DNA from: Atlantibacter subterraneus
Lineage (GTDB): Bacteria > Pseudomonadota > Gammaproteobacteria > Enterobacterales > Enterobacteriaceae
Assembly: GCF_027853245.1 (NCBI RefSeq)
Contig: NZ_JAPTZM010000003.1
DNA length: 64,000 nucleotides
Direction: 5' to 3' (one strand)
The notes below the pieces were generated by a model. It saw only the letters and a program-made list of their open reading frames with translations. It did no database searches and was not told the DNA's origin. A program made the position numbers and the translations under genes. This document shows positions 26,821 to 34,878 of the stretch, in pieces (within the stretch, counting starts at the first letter, position 1; the number at the start of each line of letters is the position of its first letter).

Positions 26821-27342
26821 ATGGCGATTATTCTCGGGATTGATCCGGGGTCACGCGTTACCGGCTATGGTGTGATCCGCCAGGTCGGCAGGCAGCTAAG
26901 CTATCTCGGCAGCGGCTGCATCCGCACCAAAGTGGACGATTTGCCCTCGCGCCTGAAGCTCATCTACGCCGGGGTGAGTGAAATCATTACCCAGTTTCAG
27001 CCGGACTATTTCGCTATCGAGCAGGTCTTTATGGCGAAAAACGCCGACTCGGCGCTGAAGCTCGGCCAGGCGCGCGGCGTGGCGATTGTCGCGGCGGTGA
27101 ATCACGATCTGCCGGTCTTCGAATACGCCGCCCGTCAGGTTAAGCAGACGGTGGTCGGCATCGGCAGCGCGGAAAAAAGCCAGGTGCAGCATATGGTGCG
27201 CACCCTGCTGAAACTGCCCGCCAACCCGCAGGCGGATGCGGCGGATGCGCTGGCCATCGCCATCACCCATTGCCACATCAGCCAGAACGCGACCCAGATG
27301 AGCGAGTCGCGGCTTAATCTGGCAAGAGGGCGGTTAAGATAA
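26821..27342 (+). CDS. ruvC: Holliday junction endonuclease RuvC
   Basis: RuvC cuts Holliday junctions in concert with RuvAB. It has 173 residues, as in E. coli. Acidic active-site residues are visible in ILGIDPGSRVTGYG (Asp7), YFAIEQVFM (Glu), and ADAADALAIAITH (two Asp). The ATG at 26821 follows GGAGGCGCGTG. A GTG one codon earlier is possible. The E. coli gene yebB, which lies between ruvC and ruvA, is absent, so only a LexA operator separates them. Confidence 0.97.
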   Translation: MAIILGIDPGSRVTGYGVIRQVGRQLSYLGSGCIRTKVDDLPSRLKLIYAGVSEIITQFQPDYFAIEQVFMAKNADSALKLGQARGVAIVAAVNHDLPVFEYAARQVKQTVVGIGSAEKSQVQHMVRTLLKLPANPQADAADALAIAITHCHISQNATQMSESRLNLARGRLR

Positions 27343-27345
27343 ATC

Positions 27346-27372
27346 AGGCTGGATATCTATCCAGCCTTTTTT
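27346..27372 (+). promoter_or_regulatory. LexA (SOS) box of ruvAB inside a terminator hairpin
   Basis: CTGGATATCTATCCAG at 27349-27364 is the SOS box of the ruvAB operon and agrees with the E. coli one. The flanking bases extend it to AGGCTGGAT / ATCCAGCCT followed by TTTTTT, which is also an intrinsic terminator for ruvC. One element therefore probably ends the upstream operon and represses the next one. Confidence 0.85.
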
Positions 27373-27452
27373 ATATGATAGCCTATCTTCCTCACGCATC
27401 CTTCGCGTGAACCTCAGGAAACATTTTTAGCCGCTAACCGCAGGAGCGTATT

Positions 27453-28064
27453 GTGATAGGCAGACTCAGAGGCATCGTTCTGGAAAAACAACCCCCGCTG
27501 GTATTACTGGAAGCGGGCGGTGTCGGTTATGAAGTACATATGCCGATGACCTGCTTTTATGAGCTCCCGGAGACGGGCCAGGAAGCGGTGGTGTTTACCC
27601 ATTTCGTGGTGCGCGAAGACGCGCAGCTGCTGTTCGGCTTCAATAATAAGCAGGAGCGCACCCTGTTCCGCGAATTAATCAAAGTGAATGGCGTTGGCCC
27701 GAAACTGGCGCTGGCGATCCTTTCCGGCATGTCGGCCCAGCAGTTTGTCAACGCCGTCGAGCGCGAAGAGCCTGCAGCGCTGGTAAAGCTGCCGGGCATC
27801 GGCAAGAAAACCGCCGAGCGTCTGGTGGTGGAAATGAAAGACCGCTTCAAAGGCCTGCATGGCGACCTGTTTACCCCGGCTGCCGATCTGGTGCTTACGT
27901 CGCCTGCCAGCCCGGCCAAAGACGATGCCGAAGCGGAAGCCGTTGCCGCGCTGGTGGCGTTGGGTTATAAACCGCAGGAAGCGAGCCGTATGGTGAGCAA
28001 ACTGGCGCGTCCTGATGCGGACAGCGAAACCCTTATCCGCGAAGCATTACGCGCGGCATTGTGA
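27453..28064 (+). CDS. ruvA: Holliday junction helicase subunit RuvA
   Basis: RuvA tetramers bind four-way junctions and target the RuvB motor. It has 203 residues, with the OB fold at the N-terminus (MIGRLRGIVLEKQPPLVLLE). Two helix-hairpin-helix motifs follow (VNGVGPKLALAILS and LPGIGKKTAERLVVEM). The C-terminal domain III, which contacts RuvB, is also present. The start codon is GTG, judged by AGGAGCG upstream and the E. coli length. ruvB follows after 8 nt. Confidence 0.97.
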   Translation: MIGRLRGIVLEKQPPLVLLEAGGVGYEVHMPMTCFYELPETGQEAVVFTHFVVREDAQLLFGFNNKQERTLFRELIKVNGVGPKLALAILSGMSAQQFVNAVEREEPAALVKLPGIGKKTAERLVVEMKDRFKGLHGDLFTPAADLVLTSPASPAKDDAEAEAVAALVALGYKPQEASRMVSKLARPDADSETLIREALRAAL

Positions 28065-28072
28065 GGTAACGG

Positions 28073-29083
28073 ATGATAGAAGCAGACCGCCTGGTTTCCG
28101 CTGCGAACATAACCCAGGAAGAGATCATAGACCGGGCCATCCGCCCGAAGCTGCTGGAAGAGTATATCGGCCAGCCGCAGGTGCGTTCGCAGATGGAAAT
28201 CTTTATCCAGGCGGCCAGGCTGCGCGGCGATGCGCTGGATCACTTGCTGATTTTCGGCCCGCCGGGGTTAGGTAAAACCACCCTGGCCGGTATCGTCGCC
28301 AATGAGCTGGGCGTTAATCTGCGCACCACCTCCGGCCCGGTGCTGGAAAAAGCAGGCGATCTCGCCGCCATGCTCACCAACCTTGAACCGCACGACGTGC
28401 TGTTTATCGACGAGATCCACCGCCTGTCGCCGGTGGTGGAAGAGGTGCTGTATCCGGCGATGGAAGATTACCAGCTGGATATTATGATTGGCGAAGGCCC
28501 GGCGGCCCGTTCCATCAAAATCGACCTGCCGCCGTTTACCCTGATTGGCGCGACCACCCGCGCCGGATCGCTGACGTCGCCGCTGCGCGACCGTTTCGGC
28601 ATTGTGCAGCGGCTGGAGTTTTATCAGGTCGCGGATTTGCAGCACATCGTTAATCGCAGCGCTCAGCATATGGGCCTTGATATGAGCAACGAGGGTGCGC
28701 TGGAAGTGGCGAAGCGCGCGCGCGGCACGCCGCGTATCGCCAACCGCCTGCTGCGCCGGGTGCGGGATTTCGCGGAGGTGCGCCATAACGGGGTGATTTC
28801 CCAGGACGTGGCGTCCCAGGCGCTGGATATGCTTAACGTTGATGCAGAAGGCTTCGACTATATGGACCGCAAGCTGCTGCTGGCGATTATTGATAAGTTT
28901 TTCGGCGGGCCGGTGGGCCTGGATAACCTGGCGGCAGCAATCGGCGAAGAGCGGGAAACCATCGAAGATGTGCTGGAACCCTTCCTGATCCAGCAGGGCT
29001 TCTTACAGCGCACGCCGCGTGGCCGAATGGCGACGGTGCGCGCCTGGCAGCATTTCGGGATCACGCCTCCGGCGATGCCGTGA
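28073..29083 (+). CDS. ruvB: Holliday junction branch migration ATPase RuvB
   Basis: This AAA+ hexameric motor drives branch migration. It has 336 residues, as in E. coli. Walker A is GPPGLGKTTLAG, Walker B is VLFIDEIHR, sensor 1 is in TLIGATTRAGSLTSPLRDRFG, and the C-terminal winged helix carries FLQRTPRGRMAT. It forms an SOS-controlled operon with ruvA and ends at a symmetric terminator shared with znuB. Confidence 0.98.
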   Translation: MIEADRLVSAANITQEEIIDRAIRPKLLEEYIGQPQVRSQMEIFIQAARLRGDALDHLLIFGPPGLGKTTLAGIVANELGVNLRTTSGPVLEKAGDLAAMLTNLEPHDVLFIDEIHRLSPVVEEVLYPAMEDYQLDIMIGEGPAARSIKIDLPPFTLIGATTRAGSLTSPLRDRFGIVQRLEFYQVADLQHIVNRSAQHMGLDMSNEGALEVAKRARGTPRIANRLLRRVRDFAEVRHNGVISQDVASQALDMLNVDAEGFDYMDRKLLLAIIDKFFGGPVGLDNLAAAIGEERETIEDVLEPFLIQQGFLQRTPRGRMATVRAWQHFGITPPAMP

Positions 29084-29086
29084 GGT

Positions 29087-29114
29087 AAACAGGGCGGAAA
29101 TTTCCGCCCTGTTT
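29087..29114. terminator. bidirectional terminator between ruvB and znuB
   Basis: A perfect 28-nt palindrome (arms AAACAGGGCGGAAA / TTTCCGCCCTGTTT) lies between the two convergent stop codons. Confidence 0.85.
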
Positions 29115-29115
29115 A

Positions 29116-29901
29116 TTACGCCGCGCTTTTCTTCATCATGGTGAGAATAAACATCAGCGCCGCCGCCAGCACCACCGACGGGCCTGCGGGCGTATCGTAA
29201 AACGCCGAGAAGGTCAGCCCGCCGGTCACGGCGATCATGCCGATCACCACGGCAATACCCGCCATCTGCTCCGGGGTGCGGGCAAAACGCCGCGCGGTGG
29301 CCGCCGGAATAATCAGCAGCGACGTGATAATCAGCGCCCCGACAAACTTCATCGCTACGCCAATCGTTAACGCCGTGACCAGCATCAGCAGCATTTTTAC
29401 GCGCTGGAGCTTAACGCCGTCGACAAAGGCCAGGTCCGGGCTGATGGTCATTGCCAGCAGGCTGCGCCACTGCCACGCCAGCACCACGATCACAATCGCC
29501 ACGCCGATAGCGATGGAAATAATATCCGCCGGGGTCACCGACAGCAGATCGCCAAACAGATAGGCCATCAAATCCACCCGAATATTGGACATCAGGCTCA
29601 CCACCACCAGGCCCAGCGACAGCGCGCTGTGTGCCATGATCCCCAACAGGGTATCAATTGCCAGGTGCGGGCGTTTTTCCAGAATCACTAATCCCACCGC
29701 CAGCAGCAGCGTCACGGCGATCACCGCGTAAAACGGATTGACGTTCAGCAGCAGACCAAAGGCAACGCCCAGCAGCGAGGCGTGGGCGAGGGTATCGCCA
29801 AAATAGGACATGCGACGCCAGACCACAAACGAACCGAGCGGACCCGCGGCGCATGCCAGCAGCATCCCGGCAAACCAGCCGGGCAGTAATAATTCAATCA
29901 T
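29116..29901 (-). CDS. znuB: zinc ABC transporter permease ZnuB
   Basis: This is the inner-membrane permease of the high-affinity zinc importer ZnuABC. The 261 residues equal E. coli ZnuB, with about eight hydrophobic segments of the ABC-3 family. Its start overlaps the end of znuC by 4 nt (ATGA), so the two are coupled. Confidence 0.96.
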   Translation of the reverse strand: MIELLLPGWFAGMLLACAAGPLGSFVVWRRMSYFGDTLAHASLLGVAFGLLLNVNPFYAVIAVTLLLAVGLVILEKRPHLAIDTLLGIMAHSALSLGLVVVSLMSNIRVDLMAYLFGDLLSVTPADIISIAIGVAIVIVVLAWQWRSLLAMTISPDLAFVDGVKLQRVKMLLMLVTALTIGVAMKFVGALIITSLLIIPAATARRFARTPEQMAGIAVVIGMIAVTGGLTFSAFYDTPAGPSVVLAAALMFILTMMKKSAA

Positions 29902-30653
29902 GAGTGACCATTTCCCCGACGCAGGACAATCCGACCCTGGAGGTCGTGGCGATGATTATGATGGTGGCGATAGATGCCCAGCTGTTCCGCACCGCGCGGG
30001 CCAAACATCGAAATAAATTCCGGGTGCATTGACACCACTTCCGGCGTGCCGGAGCAGCAGATATGGTGGTTCAGGCACAGCACGTCGTCGGTTTTCGCCA
30101 TCACCAGATGCAAGTCGTGGGATACCATCAGCACCGCGCAATCCAGCTCGCAGCGCAGTTTGTCGATCAGATCGTACAGCGCCACCTGGCCATTGACGTC
30201 CACGCCCTGGGTTGGCTCATCCAGCACCAGCAGCTGCGGCTGATTGAGCAACGCCCGCGCCAGTAAAACTCGCTGGTTTTCACCGCCAGATAATTTTTGC
30301 ATCGGTGCATCAATCAGGTGGCCGGCCTGCACGCGCTTGAGCGCAGGCAGAATATCCTGCTTACGTGCGCCGGGGCGCAGACGCATAAAGCGGCTGACCG
30401 TCAGCGGCAGGGTGGCATCGAGGTGCAGCTTTTGCGGCACATAGCCGATGCGCAGATTACGGTCACGCTTGATGACCCCTTCGTCGGGTGCTACCAGCCC
30501 TAATACCACGCGCACCAGCGTGGATTTACCTGCGCCATTTGGGCCGAGCAGCGTCAGGATCCGGCCCGGCTTCAGGCCGAGCGACACGTCGGACAGCACG
30601 CGGCGCTGTCCAAACGAGACGGAGACATTTTCCAGTGAAACTAAATTCGTCAT
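29898..30653 (-). CDS. znuC: zinc ABC transporter ATPase ZnuC
   Basis: This cytosolic ATP-binding subunit of the zinc importer has 251 residues. Walker A is LLGPNGAGKSTL, the signature is KLSGGENQRVLLARAL, Walker B is LLVLDEPTQGVD, and the switch His lies in VLMVSHDLH. The His-rich tail (YRHHHNHRHD) is usual in ZnuC. It is transcribed divergently from znuA across the Zur operator. Confidence 0.97.
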   Translation of the reverse strand: MTNLVSLENVSVSFGQRRVLSDVSLGLKPGRILTLLGPNGAGKSTLVRVVLGLVAPDEGVIKRDRNLRIGYVPQKLHLDATLPLTVSRFMRLRPGARKQDILPALKRVQAGHLIDAPMQKLSGGENQRVLLARALLNQPQLLVLDEPTQGVDVNGQVALYDLIDKLRCELDCAVLMVSHDLHLVMAKTDDVLCLNHHICCSGTPEVVSMHPEFISMFGPRGAEQLGIYRHHHNHRHDLQGRIVLRRGNGHS

Positions 30654-30678
30654 GAGAAATTAAGCGTTGCAGAAGTTA

Positions 30679-30703
30679 TCGAATGTTATAATATCACATT
30701 CCC
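30679..30703. promoter_or_regulatory. Zur box between znuC and znuA
   Basis: The partial palindrome centred on TGTTATAATATCACA (flanked by GAA and TTC) matches the Zur operator of the E. coli znu locus. It lies between the divergent znuCB and znuA genes and should shut both off when zinc is plentiful. Confidence 0.85.
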
Positions 30704-30731
30704 GAGCCGATTAACGACGGATAGTTAAATA

Positions 30732-31676
30732 ATGTTACATAAAAAGACGTTTCTTTGCGCTGCACTTTCAGCAGCCGTATGGGGTGGAGTTGTGGCAAAT
30801 GCGCAGGCGGCGGTCGTCGCTTCGCTTAAACCCCTGGGATTTATCGCTTCAGCCATTGCCGATGGGGTGACTGATACAGAAGTATTACTTCCCGATGGTG
30901 CCTCTGAGCATGATTATGCGCTGCGCCCGTCTGATGTAAAACGCTTACAAAACGCGGACTTAGTTGTCTGGATTGGCCCGGACATGGAAGCCTTCATGCA
31001 AAAGCAGGTCAGCCAGTTCCCCGAGCAAAAAAAGGTCACTATGGGCGAACTGCCAGACGTGAAACCGCTGCTCATGAAAGGTGAAGATCATGACCATGAC
31101 GATGAGCACGGACACGATCACGGCGCAGAAAACAGTGACCACGATCACCATCACGGTGAATATAACATGCATATTTGGCTTTCGCCTGAGATTGCGCGGG
31201 CCTCAGCGGTTGCAATCCATGGAAAATTAGTGGAACTTATGCCGCAAAGTAAGGCCAAACTAGACGCCAATCTGCAGCACTTTGAGGCACAATTAGCCCA
31301 AACCGATAAGCAGGTTCGCGATGAGCTGGCACCGTTGAAAGGGAAGGGGTATTTCGTTTTTCATGACGCCTACGGTTACTATGAAAAACACTACGGTCTT
31401 ACGCCCCTGGGTCACTTTACCGTTAACCCTGAAATCCAGCCTGGTGCCCAGCGTTTACATGAAATCAGAACACAGTTGGTTGAGCAAAAAGCAACCTGCG
31501 TTTTTGCTGAGCCACAATTCAGGCCAGCGGTAATCGAAGCCGTTGCCAGGGGGACGTCTGTTCGTATGGGAACACTCGATCCGCTGGGAACTGAGGTGAA
31601 ATTGGGCAAGGACAGCTATAGCGACTTCCTGACCCAGTTGGCAAACCAGTATGCGAGCTGCCTGAAAGGAGATTAA
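30732..31676 (+). CDS. znuA: periplasmic zinc-binding protein ZnuA
   Basis: ZnuA captures zinc in the periplasm for ZnuBC. The 314 residues start with a Sec signal peptide ending in NAQAAV (about residue 26). A His/Asp-rich charged loop (HDHDDEHGHDHGAENSDHDH region, about residues 119-140) is the usual zinc chaperone loop. Binding His residues are in GASEHDYALRPSD, NMHIWLSP and FVFHDAYGYYEKHYG. It is divergent from znuCB. Confidence 0.97.
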   Translation: MLHKKTFLCAALSAAVWGGVVANAQAAVVASLKPLGFIASAIADGVTDTEVLLPDGASEHDYALRPSDVKRLQNADLVVWIGPDMEAFMQKQVSQFPEQKKVTMGELPDVKPLLMKGEDHDHDDEHGHDHGAENSDHDHHHGEYNMHIWLSPEIARASAVAIHGKLVELMPQSKAKLDANLQHFEAQLAQTDKQVRDELAPLKGKGYFVFHDAYGYYEKHYGLTPLGHFTVNPEIQPGAQRLHEIRTQLVEQKATCVFAEPQFRPAVIEAVARGTSVRMGTLDPLGTEVKLGKDSYSDFLTQLANQYASCLKGD

Positions 31677-31691
31677 CGAGGAAGTGAATAC

Positions 31692-33014
31692 GTGCAACAG
31701 ATAGCCCGCTCTGTCGCCCTGGCATTTAATAACCTGCCACGCCCCCATCGCGTGATGTTGGGGTCACTAACTTTTCTTACACTTGCGGTCGCCGTCTGGC
31801 GGCCGTACATCTATCACCCCGAAGCCACGCCGATTGTTAAAACCATCGAGCTCGAAAAAAGCGAAGTGCGTTCCCTGTTGCCGGAAGCGAGTGAACCTAT
31901 CGACCAGGCTCCGCCGGAAGAGGATGAATCCATCCCGCAGGACGAGCTGGATGATAAAACTGCAGGCGAAACCGGGGTTCACGAATATGTGGTTTCTACC
32001 GGCGATACGCTGAGCAGCGTACTCAACCAGTACGGCATCGAAATGGGTGATATCAGCACCCTGGCAAACGTCGATAAAGACCTGCGCAATTTGAAAATCG
32101 GTCAGCAAATCTCCTGGACCTTAACCCCGGAAGGCGAACTGCAACGCCTGACCTGGGAGATGTCGCGCCGTGAAACCCGCACCTACGACCGCGTCGACGG
32201 CGGGTTTAAAATGAGCAGCGAAATTGCCGAAGGCGACTGGGTTAACAATGTGCTGAAAGGCACCGTGGGCGGCAGCTTTGTCGCCAGCGCCAAAGACGCC
32301 GGATTAACCAGCAGCGAAATCAGCGCGGTGATCAAAGCCATGCAGTGGCAGATGGACTTCCGCAAGCTGAAAAAAGGCGATGAGTTCTCGGTGCTGATGT
32401 CGCGCGAAATGCTCGACGGCAAGCGCGAGCAGAGCCAGCTGCTGGGCGTGCGTTTACGCTCCAGCGGCAAAGATTACTACGCGGTGCGCGCTGAAGACGG
32501 TAAATTCTACGACCGCAACGGCTCCGGGCTGGCGAAAGGCTTTATGCGTTTCCCAACGGTGAAACAGTTCCGCGTCTCTTCCAACTTTAACCCGCGTCGC
32601 CTCAACCCGGTGACGGGCCGCGTTGCGCCGCACAGAGGCGTGGACTTTGCGATGCCGCAGGGTACGCCGGTGCTGGCAGTGGGTGACGGCGAAGTTGTGG
32701 TCGCCAAACGCAGCGGCGCGGCAGGGTATTACGTCGCCGTGCGTCATGGTCGTACCTACACCACGCGCTATATGCACCTGAAAAAGCTGCTGGTGAAACC
32801 GGGCCAGAAAGTGAAACGCGGCGATCGCATTGCGCTGTCGGGCAACACCGGGCGCTCCACCGGCCCGCACCTGCATTTCGAAATGTGGATCAACCAACAG
32901 GCGGTAAACCCGCTGACGGCTAAACTGCCGCGCTCTGAGGGCCTGACCGGTAAAGACCGTTCGGATTACCTGGCACAGGTTAAAGAAGTGGTGCCGCAGC
33001 TGCGTTTTGATTGA
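31692..33014 (+). CDS. mepM: murein DD-endopeptidase MepM
   Basis: MepM cuts peptidoglycan cross-links so that new strands can be inserted. Its 440 residues equal E. coli MepM (YebA). A single N-terminal membrane anchor (about residues 21-37) is followed by a LysM domain (EYVVSTGDTLSSVLNQYGI) and a zinc M23 peptidase domain with HRGVDFAMPQGTPV and GPHLHFEMW, both metal/catalytic motifs intact. The start codon is GTG, 15 nt after the znuA stop region, with GAGGAAG upstream. Its 3' end lies just ahead of lpxM. Confidence 0.96.
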   Translation: MQQIARSVALAFNNLPRPHRVMLGSLTFLTLAVAVWRPYIYHPEATPIVKTIELEKSEVRSLLPEASEPIDQAPPEEDESIPQDELDDKTAGETGVHEYVVSTGDTLSSVLNQYGIEMGDISTLANVDKDLRNLKIGQQISWTLTPEGELQRLTWEMSRRETRTYDRVDGGFKMSSEIAEGDWVNNVLKGTVGGSFVASAKDAGLTSSEISAVIKAMQWQMDFRKLKKGDEFSVLMSREMLDGKREQSQLLGVRLRSSGKDYYAVRAEDGKFYDRNGSGLAKGFMRFPTVKQFRVSSNFNPRRLNPVTGRVAPHRGVDFAMPQGTPVLAVGDGEVVVAKRSGAAGYYVAVRHGRTYTTRYMHLKKLLVKPGQKVKRGDRIALSGNTGRSTGPHLHFEMWINQQAVNPLTAKLPRSEGLTGKDRSDYLAQVKEVVPQLRFD

Positions 33015-33139
33015 TCCTGCTGTTTAAGACAAAGCCGACCTCCCTCCGGGCGTCGGCTTTTCTTTTGTCTCACGCGCCATCAGACGCTAAAATAACGGAT
33101 TATTTTGCCCATTCTGTTGGGCGCCAGACGGAAAAGGGC

Positions 33140-34114
33140 ATGGAAAAAAAACCTGTTAACGAATTTATCCCTGAATTTAAGAACGAATTTTTGCTTCCCC
33201 GCTATTGGGGCGCATGGCTTGGCGTCGCCGCGATTTCCGCGATGGCGTTAACGCCGCCGTCAATTCGCGATCCTTTGCTGGCGAAGCTGGGCCGCATTGG
33301 GGGCCACTTTGGTAAAAGCGCTCGCCGTCGCGCACGGATCAATCTGCTTTACTGCTTCCCTGAATATTCTGAAGAAAAACGTGAAGCCATCGTCAATGGC
33401 ATGTTTGAAACCGCGCCGCAGGCGATGGTGATGATGGCTGAGCTGGCGCTACGCGATCCTAAAAAAGTGCTGTCGCGCGTCAACTGGCACGGTGCGGAAA
33501 TCCTTGAGACTTTTCGCCAGAATAATGAAAACGTGATTTTTCTGGTGCCGCATGGCTGGGGGGTCGATATTCCGGCCATGCTGCTGGCCTCTCAGGGGCA
33601 GAAGATGTCAGCCATGTTTCATAATCAAAAAAACCAACTGATTGATTACTTCTGGAACCGTGCGCGTCGTCGTTTTGACGGTAGTCGTATCCACGCCCGT
33701 AATGACGGCATCAAGCCCTTTATTACTTCAATCCGTAAAGGATACTGGGGATATTATCTGCCCGACCAGGATCACGGCGCGGAGCACAGCGAGTTTGTCG
33801 ATTTTTTCGCGACCTATAAAGCGACATTGCCCGCCATCGGGCGCATGATGAAAGTGTGCCGCGCGCGCGTGGTGCCGCTGTTTCCGGTTTACAACGCCAA
33901 AACCCACTGTCTTGACGTGTATATCCGCCCGCCGATGGATGACCTTAACGACGCCGACGATCGCACCATTGCCCGGCGCATGAATGAGGAAGTGGAAATA
34001 TTTGTTCGGCCTAATCCTGAGCAATATACCTGGATTTTGAAACTGCTGAAAACGCGTAAAGAAGGGGATATTGAGCCATACAAACGCAAGGATTTGTGGC
34101 CGAAGAAGAAATAG
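33140..34114 (+). CDS. lpxM: lipid A biosynthesis myristoyltransferase LpxM
   Basis: LpxM adds the last (myristoyl) chain to Kdo2-lipid A at the inner membrane. The 324-residue protein (E. coli 323) has one N-terminal membrane segment near PRYWGAWLGVAAIS. It carries the HX4D acyltransferase motif HGWGVD, and the family block YWGYYLPDQDHGAEHSEF. The ATG at 33140 gives the family N-terminus (compare METKKN in E. coli); upstream in-frame codons overlapping mepM are not needed. Identity to E. coli seems lower than for neighbouring genes, especially around residues 70-110, but I did not measure it. Confidence 0.9.
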   Translation: MEKKPVNEFIPEFKNEFLLPRYWGAWLGVAAISAMALTPPSIRDPLLAKLGRIGGHFGKSARRRARINLLYCFPEYSEEKREAIVNGMFETAPQAMVMMAELALRDPKKVLSRVNWHGAEILETFRQNNENVIFLVPHGWGVDIPAMLLASQGQKMSAMFHNQKNQLIDYFWNRARRRFDGSRIHARNDGIKPFITSIRKGYWGYYLPDQDHGAEHSEFVDFFATYKATLPAIGRMMKVCRARVVPLFPVYNAKTHCLDVYIRPPMDDLNDADDRTIARRMNEEVEIFVRPNPEQYTWILKLLKTRKEGDIEPYKRKDLWPKKK

Positions 34115-34123
34115 CGCCTGATC

Positions 34124-34156
34124 TGATGCCGGGCGCTCTGGGCACCGGCATTTTCA
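34124..34156 (+). terminator. probable terminator of lpxM
   Basis: TGCCGG and CCGGCA pair around a 12-nt loop and are followed by TTTTC. Confidence 0.6.
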
Positions 34157-34228
34157 GCGATCGGTTAACTTTCCTGCACAATATATTTAATCTGGCCGGT
34201 TGAGTCGTTAACCGGCTGATTAATATAT

Positions 34229-34492
34229 TTACCCCGCCATCTCGCTATTTTGCTGGTCGATGCGCTTATTCGCCTCGCCGCTTTCGTTCAACGCTTTGCT
34301 GGCGGCTTTTTCAGCATGTGCGGCGCTGTAGGCGGCTAAATGTCCTATCACAATGGCGTAAATACTCATTAAGGAGACCCACAGAATACTGTCTTTCCAC
34401 CATATTAATGTGGGTATTGTCAGCGCCGCCCATACCAGTGCCAGCGTCAGATGAAATTTTGCCATTTTACTGGCCGTCATTTTTACTCGCAT
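34229..34492 (-). CDS. small two-helix membrane protein, function unknown
   Basis: An 87-residue protein with two predicted membrane segments (about residues 13-32 and 36-53) is followed by a charged, Ala-rich C-terminal helix (AAHAEKAASKALNESGEANKRIDQQ). The ATG at 34492 has AGGA 7 nt upstream; a GTG start seven codons earlier lacks such a site. I do not recognise the gene, and E. coli K-12 has no gene here between lpxM and pykA that I know of. The SxYAxxxGHxxxYxAAxAE pattern occurs in small membrane proteins of unknown role in other bacteria. It looks like an accessory insertion. Confidence 0.6.
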   Translation of the reverse strand: MRVKMTASKMAKFHLTLALVWAALTIPTLIWWKDSILWVSLMSIYAIVIGHLAAYSAAHAEKAASKALNESGEANKRIDQQNSEMAG

Positions 34493-34828
34493 ATTCTTTT
34501 CCTGAAAAAACACGTGTTCATATTATTTATTCATTATAAATCAGTAAGTTAATTAAAATAATTTAAGGTGAAAGTTACCTTTCAGGTTATTATTTAAACA
34601 GTAAACTCGTCAGAGATAAGCATAGGCGATATATTTAAAAGGCCTGGTTTTAATTTTGTTACACAATGTACAGCGGCAGGGTATTTATTAACGCAACTCT
34701 CAGGGCAGGGGAGATAAAATAGGTTAAGAAATAAAAGGCGATATATTGTGGCGTAGGGGTGAGCTGAGGAAACTGTGATTTTAAATATGAGTAATACCCG
34801 TTTGCCCCGCCCGTAGAACAAACCCCAT
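34493..34828. other. 336-bp AT-rich intergenic stretch
   Basis: This lies between the small membrane protein and pykA. Only a 75-codon frame without a ribosome site or recognisable composition is present on the minus strand. It probably holds the promoter of the small membrane protein gene and nothing else that I can support. Confidence 0.4.
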
Positions 34829-34862
34829 TAAAAAAGGCCTCCTTGTCAGGAAGCCCTTTTAT
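34829..34862 (-). terminator. terminator of pykA
   Basis: On the minus strand GGGCTTCCT and AGGAGGCC form a stem with a mismatch, followed by TTTTTT. Confidence 0.75.
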
Positions 34863-34878
34863 TTAGCCAACGGCGGGA

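Noticed and set aside
31084..31170. His/Asp-rich repeat-like stretch in znuA
   Set aside because: It looks like a repeat or low-complexity insertion, but it is the normal zinc-binding loop of ZnuA.
34594..34821. A 75-codon frame in the gap before pykA
   Set aside because: No ribosome site, poor codon use and no recognisable motif.
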